Below are positions 1 to 4,420 of a stretch of 6,008 nt of DNA, piece after piece. Position numbers and translations under genes: made by a program. Each line of letters begins with the position of its first letter. The first letter of the stretch is position 1. The stretch spans positions 1 to 6,008 of the forward strand of contig VEPF01000477.1 of NCBI GenBank assembly GCA_012027055.1, written 5' to 3'. This stretch comes from Gemmatimonadota bacterium. GTDB taxonomy: Bacteria > Gemmatimonadota > Gemmatimonadetes > Longimicrobiales > RSA9. Below the pieces are notes generated by a model. That model saw nothing but the letters and a program-made list of their open reading frames with translations, did not search any database and had not been told where the DNA came from.

Positions 1-217
1 CCGTGCCCGCGGGCAGCAGGACGTCGAGGATGAGCAGATCGGGCCGCGCGGCTTCCGCGAGGGCCAGCCCATCGACGGCGTTGTAGGCGGAGATCACATG
101 GTGCCCCTCGCGCTCGAGCAGGAGCCGGAGGATCTCGACGAGGTCCCGGTCGTCATCGACCACCAGGATGCGCGCGGGACCGTATGCGCCTGCCTCACCC
201 GGGTCCGAAGGGTTCAT
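1..217 (-). CDS. Response regulator, N-terminal receiver domain (3' end outside window)
   Basis: The 72 visible residues form the first half of a CheY-like receiver domain. After about 15 leading residues comes the beta-1 strand and acidic pocket RILVVDDDRD (D21-D23), then helix 1 (LVEILRLLLEREGH), and then LLILDVLLP with D65 as the expected phosphorylation site. The family receives phosphate from a sensor histidine kinase and changes its output accordingly. The output domain lies beyond position 1, so it cannot be said whether this is an OmpR/NarL-type DNA-binding protein, an NtrC-type sigma-54 activator or a stand-alone receiver. The ATG at 217 overlaps the TGA of the small-subunit gene (ATGA) and has AGGAGG seven bases upstream, so co-translation with the hydrogenase is likely. 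No cognate kinase is visible. The family call is sure; a role in controlling this hydrogenase operon is inference from position. Confidence 0.93.
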   Translation of the reverse strand, partial: MNPSDPGEAGAYGPARILVVDDDRDLVEILRLLLEREGHHVISAYNAVDGLALAEAARPDLLILDVLLPAGT

Positions 218-726
218 TTGCCAGCCTCCTGCAGGTGGGTCCGGCCCTGCGCCAGCTCTGCGAGAGTCTCCTGCCGATACGCTTCGGGCGCAACTTGCTT
301 GGGCACCAGCCCCATGGCCACCGCGACGCCGTAAAGGATCGCTTCCGGGCGGGGCGGGCAACCCGGTATGTAGTAATCTACCGGCACCACCTGGTCTGCG
401 CCCCCCATGGTGGCGTAGCTGTCGAACCAGGCGCCGCCTCCTGCCGCGCAGGAGCCGCACGCGATCACCAGGCGCGGCCGGGGCACGGCATCGATGAGCC
501 GCTTGAGCGCGGGCGCCACCTGCCGGGTGACCGGTCCGCTGATCAGGATGACGTCCGCGTGGCGGGGGGACCCCACCAGCCGGATCCCGAAGCGCTCGGC
601 GTCGTAGTAGGGCGTGAGCACGTTGATGGCTTCGATGTCGCAACCATTGCACGCGCCGGCGTTCGCGTGGTACACCCAGAGCGAGCGGGGGAACACCTTC
701 CGGCAGAGGTCCTTCAGCAGTCTCAT
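214..726 (-). CDS. hyfI: Group 4 [NiFe] hydrogenase small subunit, NuoB-like (HyfI/HycG type)
   Basis: This 170-residue protein is the electron-transfer small subunit that places one [4Fe-4S] cluster next to the Ni-Fe site of the large subunit. The likely ligands are C26 and C29 (ACNGCDIEAI), C93 (ACGSCAAGGG; C90 is probably not a ligand) and C123 (YIPGCPPRPEAILYG). The CxxC spacing is the hydrogenase form, not the adjacent Cys-Cys pair of complex I NuoB. There is no room for medial or distal clusters, as expected in group 4. No signal peptide is seen, so it should act on the cytoplasmic face. It is clearly shorter than E. coli HycG/HyfI (about 250 residues): the N-terminal lead-in is short and the long C-terminal extension is missing. 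The ATG at 726 is chosen because GGGAGG lies six bases upstream and the alignable sequence begins there. The reading frame stays open further upstream only as a shadow of hyfF. The gene follows hyfF by two bases and overlaps the response regulator gene. Confidence 0.95.
   Translation of the reverse strand: MRLLKDLCRKVFPRSLWVYHANAGACNGCDIEAINVLTPYYDAERFGIRLVGSPRHADVILISGPVTRQVAPALKRLIDAVPRPRLVIACGSCAAGGGAWFDSYATMGGADQVVPVDYYIPGCPPRPEAILYGVAVAMGLVPKQVAPEAYRQETLAELAQGRTHLQEAGK
225..230 (-). promoter_or_regulatory. Ribosome-binding site of the response regulator gene
   Basis: AGGAGG lies seven bases before the ATG at 217, inside the coding end of the small-subunit gene. It is as strong as the sites of the hydrogenase genes, so the regulator is probably translated at a comparable rate. 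Confidence 0.8.
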
Positions 727-728
727 CC

Positions 729-2303
729 TCAACCTCCCACCGTTGCGATCAGGACCGCGGCCCGATCGAGGAGACCGTGCGCGAGGCCGGGAGCGATGCC
801 CAGCAGCAGGCACACGGCCGCGAGCACCACCATGGGCACCCAGAGGGCGACCGGCACCTCGCGGCTGGCGAGCAGGGCCGGGTCGGGCGAGGCCGGTGCG
901 GCCCAGAAGACGCGCATGGCGGGCCGCACGAAGGCGACCAGGGTGACCAGGCTGGTGAACACGGCGATGCCCACCGCCCACCACAGCCCGCTGTCCGCGA
1001 GCGCGAGGTACACGGTGAGCTTGCTCATGAAGCCATTGAAGGGCGGGAACCCGGCGATGGCGAGCGCGCCGATGATGAAGCAGGCCGAGGTCACGGGCAT
1101 CCGACTGGCCAGTCCGCCCAGGCTGCTGACCCGGCGGATGCCGGTGGCATAGATGACCGCGCCGGCCGCCATGAAGAGCAGCGCCTTGATGAGCGCGTGG
1201 TTGAGCAGGTGGAAGAGCCCGCCGAACGCGCCCAGGTACGTGCCCACCGCGACGCCGGCCAGCACGTACCCCATCTGGCTGACGGAGGAGTACGCGAGCA
1301 GCCGCTTCAGGTCGTCCTGCACCAGGGCCATGACCGCGCCGAGGAGCATGCTGAAGGAGCCGAGCGCGACCAGGAACACGGTGAGCAGGGGCAGTGCCGG
1401 GAAGAAGATGCTGACGGTGCGGGCGAGCGCGTACAGCGCGACGTTGATCATCACCCCGGAGAGCAGCACGCTCACGGGCGTGGGGGCTTCCGCGTGGGCA
1501 TCCGGCAGCCAGGGATGGAAGGGCGCGAGCCCGGCCTTCATGCCGAACCCGACGATCAGGAGCGAGACGCCGACCAGGGCGGAGCGGGCGGGGATGAGGG
1601 ACGCGACTTCCCGCACGCGGCTGATCAGCAGGGGCTGCGCCCCGTGCAGCTGTCCGGTGGCCGCGCCCGCGGCGTAGATGACCACGCAACCGAAGAGCGC
1701 GAAGGTGATGCCGACGGTGAGCAGCATCAGGTACTTGTAGCCCGCCTCGAGTCCGCGCCGGTCCCAGTAGAAGGCCACCAGCAGGCCGGAAGTGAGGGTC
1801 GTCGCCTCCACGGCCACGTAGAGCATGACGATGTTGTTGGTGACCGCGGCCCAGCTCATGGTGCCGAGGAACCACACCAGCAGCGCGTAGAAGATGGCGA
1901 TGCGCCGCTCCGCCCGACCGACGCCGACGCGGTCGAGCAGCGGCTGGTGCTCCAGGTACGTGGCCGAGTACAGGGTGGCGAGCAGGCCGACGCCGCCGAT
2001 CACCAGCATGACCAGCGCCGAGAGCGCATCCACGCGCAGCTCATCCCGCCAGGCGGTCAGCACCACGCCCGGCAAGGTCGATCCGGGCAGGAGGCCGCGC
2101 ACGGTCAGCCAGGCCATCCACCCGGCCAGCACCGCGACCGCGAGCGCGGTGAGCAGCGCGATGGCGCGGCAGAACCCGTGGTGCCGCCGCCCGCCCGCCA
2201 GGATCACGAACCCCGCCACGATCGGCAGCAGGAACACCGTCGGCGGCAGCAGAGACGGCATGCCGGCCGCGGGGGCAACCGCCGCTGCCTGGATGCTCAC
2301 CAT
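729..2303 (-). CDS. hyfF: Hydrogenase-4 subunit F, NuoL/M/N-like proton-translocating membrane protein
   Basis: The 524-residue polytopic membrane protein (about 14 helices expected; HyfF of E. coli is of nearly equal length) belongs to the Mrp antiporter / complex I proton-channel family. The key charged residues are all in place: E166 in the helix YVAVEATTL, K190 in EAGYKYL, and K256 in the signature GFGMKAGLAPFHPWLPDAHAE (about 252-272), followed by PTPVSVLLSG. Further on are DDLKRLLAYSSVSQMGY (K333), the NHALIKALLF helix (K373) and GFPPFNGFMSK with K428, which corresponds to the terminal channel lysine of NuoL-like proteins. In this family these residues form a half-channel pair and a hydrophilic axis, so ion pumping powered by the hydrogenase reaction is expected. 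The start at 2303 overlaps the end of hyfE by seven bases (ATGGTGA), with AAGGAG five bases upstream. A longer in-frame opening exists upstream but only repeats hyfE in another frame. The hyfF/hyfE pair distinguishes hydrogenase-4-like complexes from hydrogenase-3. Confidence 0.96.
   Translation of the reverse strand: MVSIQAAAVAPAAGMPSLLPPTVFLLPIVAGFVILAGGRRHHGFCRAIALLTALAVAVLAGWMAWLTVRGLLPGSTLPGVVLTAWRDELRVDALSALVMLVIGGVGLLATLYSATYLEHQPLLDRVGVGRAERRIAIFYALLVWFLGTMSWAAVTNNIVMLYVAVEATTLTSGLLVAFYWDRRGLEAGYKYLMLLTVGITFALFGCVVIYAAGAATGQLHGAQPLLISRVREVASLIPARSALVGVSLLIVGFGMKAGLAPFHPWLPDAHAEAPTPVSVLLSGVMINVALYALARTVSIFFPALPLLTVFLVALGSFSMLLGAVMALVQDDLKRLLAYSSVSQMGYVLAGVAVGTYLGAFGGLFHLLNHALIKALLFMAAGAVIYATGIRRVSSLGGLASRMPVTSACFIIGALAIAGFPPFNGFMSKLTVYLALADSGLWWAVGIAVFTSLVTLVAFVRPAMRVFWAAPASPDPALLASREVPVALWVPMVVLAAVCLLLGIAPGLAHGLLDRAAVLIATVGG
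733..738 (-). promoter_or_regulatory. Ribosome-binding site of hyfI
   Basis: GGGAGG lies six bases before the ATG at 726, within the last codons of hyfF (TVGG). It decides the start of the small subunit, because the frame stays open for more than 1 kb upstream without meaning. Confidence 0.82.
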
Positions 2304-2971
2304 TGCAGCTCCTTCAGGCGCAGGGTGTCGGTGGTACCGAACTCCCGGTAGACGCCTTCGATCACGTAGAGCAGGAGGAAGACCGTCACGACCACCTCCG
2401 AGGCGACCCCGAACAGCGCGGTCTCGGACAGGTCGGGGGCGAGGCTCACCAGGCTCAGGTGCACGCCATTCTCCAGCAGGCACAGCCCGATCACCGTCTT
2501 GATCGCGTCGCGCCGGGTGAGCAGTGCGTACAACCCGAGCACGAACACGGTGGCGGCGACCGCGAGGTTGGTGCGGAAGGTTTCCTCGCGGGCCAGGCCG
2601 CAGGGCGCGAGCAGCTCGACGAGGGTGTGCGTCAGGCGGAAGAAGCCCAGGATGAGCGCCGCGGCCACGACCACGGCCGGCCCGAAGCCCACCAGCGGCC
2701 GCACTTCGACGGGCTGAGTCCGGTCGATGAAGCGGAACAGGAAATACGGGATCAGGATCGCCTTGGTCAGCAGGGCCGTGGCAGCCCACCAATAGAGGGA
2801 CGGATTGACCCGCGCGAAGCTGGTGAGCAGCGCCACGATCAGCAGCGCCTGCGCGGCGTAGGCCGTGGCCGCGAAGCGGAGCCGACGGGTCTCGACCGCC
2901 AGTACCGAGGTGATCACCAGGGTCATGCTGAGCGTGCGGATCAGCTCGACCGGGAGATCGGCAGTGCTCAT
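2297..2971 (-). CDS. hyfE: Hydrogenase-4 membrane subunit E, NuoK-related
   Basis: The 224-residue membrane protein (about seven helices; E. coli HyfE is 216) belongs to the HyfE family, whose C-terminal half resembles NuoK/MrpC. Landmarks shared with HyfE are ATALLTKAILIP with K70 in the membrane, then the NuoK-like part (about 132-206) with IGLCLLENGVHLSL, in which E167 matches the conserved membrane glutamate of NuoK. After that come an amphipathic ALFGVASEVVVTVFLLL helix and the short soluble tail EFGTTDTLRLKEL. In complex-I-like enzymes this subunit joins the anchor subunit to the antiporter subunits and carries part of the charged path across the membrane. The ATG at 2971 overlaps the stop of the ferredoxin gene (ATGA) and has GGGAGG six bases upstream, which fixes the start. 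Fifty-eight further in-frame residues upstream have no similarity to the family and overlay the ferredoxin tail. Confidence 0.93.
   Translation of the reverse strand: MSTADLPVELIRTLSMTLVITSVLAVETRRLRFAATAYAAQALLIVALLTSFARVNPSLYWWAATALLTKAILIPYFLFRFIDRTQPVEVRPLVGFGPAVVVAAALILGFFRLTHTLVELLAPCGLAREETFRTNLAVAATVFVLGLYALLTRRDAIKTVIGLCLLENGVHLSLVSLAPDLSETALFGVASEVVVTVFLLLYVIEGVYREFGTTDTLRLKELQW
2309..2314 (-). promoter_or_regulatory. Ribosome-binding site of hyfF
   Basis: AAGGAG lies five bases before the ATG at 2303, inside the last codons of hyfE (encoding LKEL). It supports the short start and coupled translation through the ATGGTGA overlap. Confidence 0.78.
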
Positions 2972-3501
2972 GCGGCACCTCCCGCGGCGGGGGCAGCCGG
3001 CGCCAATGTGCGCGCGCCACCGTTCCCGCCCGGCCGGGCCGGCTGGAGCGCGCCGGCGCGCGCGTGGTGGTCGTCGTGGCGGAAGCCGGTGACCGGCAGC
3101 CGTTCGTGCAGGGTCGCGGGGAAGCAGCGGCCGCAGCGCTGGCACGGACCCATGAACACGTCCAGCGTGAGCACCATGTCCGCGGGCAGGTTGGTGGCGG
3201 TCTCGTACTGCGGGCTCATGGTGATGGCGCCCTCGGGGCAGACCTGCTCGCAGCGCCCGCAGTAGGTGCAGCGGGCCCAGTGGAATTCGACCACCCGGTT
3301 CAGCTGATCGCGGTCACGCAGCAGGATCACGCCCGCGGGACAGACCGCGGCACAGCCGCCGCAGCCGAAGCACAGGGCGGGATCGACGGCGATCTTGCCG
3401 CGGAATCCGGGGGCCGGATCGTGCGGCTCGAAGGGATAGCGGAGCGTGACCCGCCCGGCCCTGAGGCAGATGATCGCTTCGCGCAGCTTGCTCAGAAGCA
3501 C
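2968..3501 (-). CDS. hyfH: 2[4Fe-4S] ferredoxin subunit, NuoI-like (HyfH/HycF type)
   Basis: The 177-residue protein carries two classic [4Fe-4S] motifs: C44-C47-C50-C54 (CFGCGGCAAVCP) and C78-C81-C84-C88 (CTYCGRCEQVCP). The N-terminus (LLSKLREAIICLRAGRVTLRYPFEP, roughly 2-26) is the membrane-surface lead-in typical of HycF/HyfH, followed by FRGKIAVDP. It should relay electrons between the unknown donor and the small-subunit cluster at the membrane face. A third cysteine group, GPCQRCGRCFP (C120, C123, C126), follows in the position of the CxCxxC found in E. coli HycF. Beyond about residue 142 the family-like sequence gives way to a tail rich in Ala, Pro and Gly, without the CPxC element at the end of E. 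coli HycF. The start is GTG at 3501, chosen because AGGAGG lies six bases upstream. The gene sits ten bases after hyfC and overlaps hyfE by four bases (ATGA). Placing the ferredoxin between the anchor and HyfE differs from the E. coli hyf order. Confidence 0.93.
   Translation of the reverse strand: MLLSKLREAIICLRAGRVTLRYPFEPHDPAPGFRGKIAVDPALCFGCGGCAAVCPAGVILLRDRDQLNRVVEFHWARCTYCGRCEQVCPEGAITMSPQYETATNLPADMVLTLDVFMGPCQRCGRCFPATLHERLPVTGFRHDDHHARAGALQPARPGGNGGARTLAPAAPAAGGAA
2978..2983 (-). promoter_or_regulatory. Ribosome-binding site of hyfE
   Basis: GGGAGG lies six bases before the ATG at 2971, inside the final codons of hyfH. It favours this start over the longer in-frame opening that reaches 3145. 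Confidence 0.8.
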
Positions 3502-3507
3502 GAGCCA

Positions 3508-3513
3508 CCTCCT
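3508..3513 (-). promoter_or_regulatory. Ribosome-binding site of hyfH (fixes the GTG start)
   Basis: AGGAGG, a perfect match to the anti-Shine-Dalgarno core, lies six bases before GTG 3501 and shares bases with the TAG stop of hyfC. It decides for the GTG start, since there is no ATG at this position. Confidence 0.85.
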
Positions 3514-4420
3514 ACATGCCGATGACGGCGAAGGCCAGCGCGGCCAGGGATGACACGCCCACGCGCAGGTAGTAGCCCATGGCCTGCTCCACCTTGAGGC
3601 GGGGGTTCACCACGTCCACGACCGCGACCAGCACCAGCACGACGAACGCCTTGACCAGGGTGAGCAGCAGGTCGGGCAGCAGGCTGCCGAAGCGCGGCCA
3701 CGGGATGAACAGCTCGACCAGGAGCAGCGCGAAGACCAGCTGCTTGGCCCAGAGCACCAGCCGGAACAACGCGAGCCGCGGCCCACTCTGCTCCACCAGC
3801 GGCCCGCCCATCACTTCCTGGTCCGCTTCCGCAATGTCGAACGGCAGCTTCCCGGCCTGGGCCTGGACGGCGAGGAAGAGCGCGATGCCGGCCATGATCA
3901 TGCTGATGCTGGGTCCCTCGGTGGCGTTCCAGGCGGCGATGCCGGCGGCCGAGAGCGTGCCGGCCTTGAGCGCGCCCACCACCAGCGCCACCGCGACCAC
4001 GGGCTCCACGGTGAGCAGCAGCATCATCTCGCGCGAGCCGCCCACGGAGGCGTACGGACTGCCGCTGGCCCAGGCAGTGAGCATGAGCAGCACGGTGCTG
4101 ACCGCGGCCACGTACAGGATGCCGATGACATCGCCGGCGAACGCGAGCGGGGGTGCGCCACCCATGGGCACGAGGGTGGCGAGCAGGAGCACGGACCCGA
4201 GGGCGAGCGCGGGCGCGACCAGGTAGGCGAAGCCGCCGGCGGTACGCAGGTCTTCCTTGCCCAGGAGCTTAAGGGTGTCCAGGAACGGCTGGGTGATGGG
4301 TGGCCCGATGCGGGAATGCAGGGCCGCCTTCAGCTTGCGCAGGATCCCCTCGTAGAGGGGCGCGAGCACCAGCACCAGCAGGACGTTGAGCAGGGCCAGG
4401 GCGAGCACGCGACCGATCAT
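3512..4420 (-). CDS. hyfC: Hydrogenase membrane anchor subunit, NuoH-like (HyfC/HycD type)
   Basis: The 302-residue polytopic protein (about eight helices; HycD and HyfC are 307-315) is the NuoH/Nqo8 homologue that docks the hydrogenase module onto the membrane and starts the ion-translocation path. It shows the family signature near the N-terminus (HSRIGPPITQPFLDTLKLLGKED, 35-57), the loop SREMMLLLTVEP (129-140) and the strongly conserved loop PFDIAEADQEVMGGPLVE (193-210), followed by FRLVLWAKQ. The acidic residues in these loops (D195, E198, D200, E202) are those that line the cytoplasmic side in complex I. The ATG at 4420 overlaps the TGA of the large-subunit gene (ATGA) and has GGGGAGG six bases upstream. 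It ends with TAG at 3512, whose last base begins the ribosome-binding sequence of the next gene. The membrane parts show no breaks or frameshift. Confidence 0.95.
   Translation of the reverse strand: MIGRVLALALLNVLLVLVLAPLYEGILRKLKAALHSRIGPPITQPFLDTLKLLGKEDLRTAGGFAYLVAPALALGSVLLLATLVPMGGAPPLAFAGDVIGILYVAAVSTVLLMLTAWASGSPYASVGGSREMMLLLTVEPVVAVALVVGALKAGTLSAAGIAAWNATEGPSISMIMAGIALFLAVQAQAGKLPFDIAEADQEVMGGPLVEQSGPRLALFRLVLWAKQLVFALLLVELFIPWPRFGSLLPDLLLTLVKAFVVLVLVAVVDVVNPRLKVEQAMGYYLRVGVSSLAALAFAVIGM

Noticed and set aside
727..1875. An upstream extension of the small-subunit reading frame
   Set aside because: The extra residues are an Arg/Gly/Ala-rich shadow of hyfF. The strong ribosome-binding site at 733-738 and the family N-terminus place the start at 726.
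777..2351. A 524-codon open frame on the plus strand opposite hyfF
   Set aside because: Its product is rich in His, Gly, Gln, Glu, Asp and Arg with no recognisable domain. It lies wholly antisense to a well-conserved membrane protein, and such frames arise from strong G/C third-position bias. The equal length to hyfF is coincidence.
2304..3020. A long N-terminal extension of HyfF
   Set aside because: The added sequence is hyfE read in another frame and has no membrane-protein character. The start at 2303 has its own AAGGAG and the normal family length.
2303..3265. A 320-codon plus-strand open frame opposite hyfE and hyfH
   Set aside because: The composition is the same biased His/Gln/Glu/Arg type, it has no motif, and it overlaps two supported genes on the other strand.
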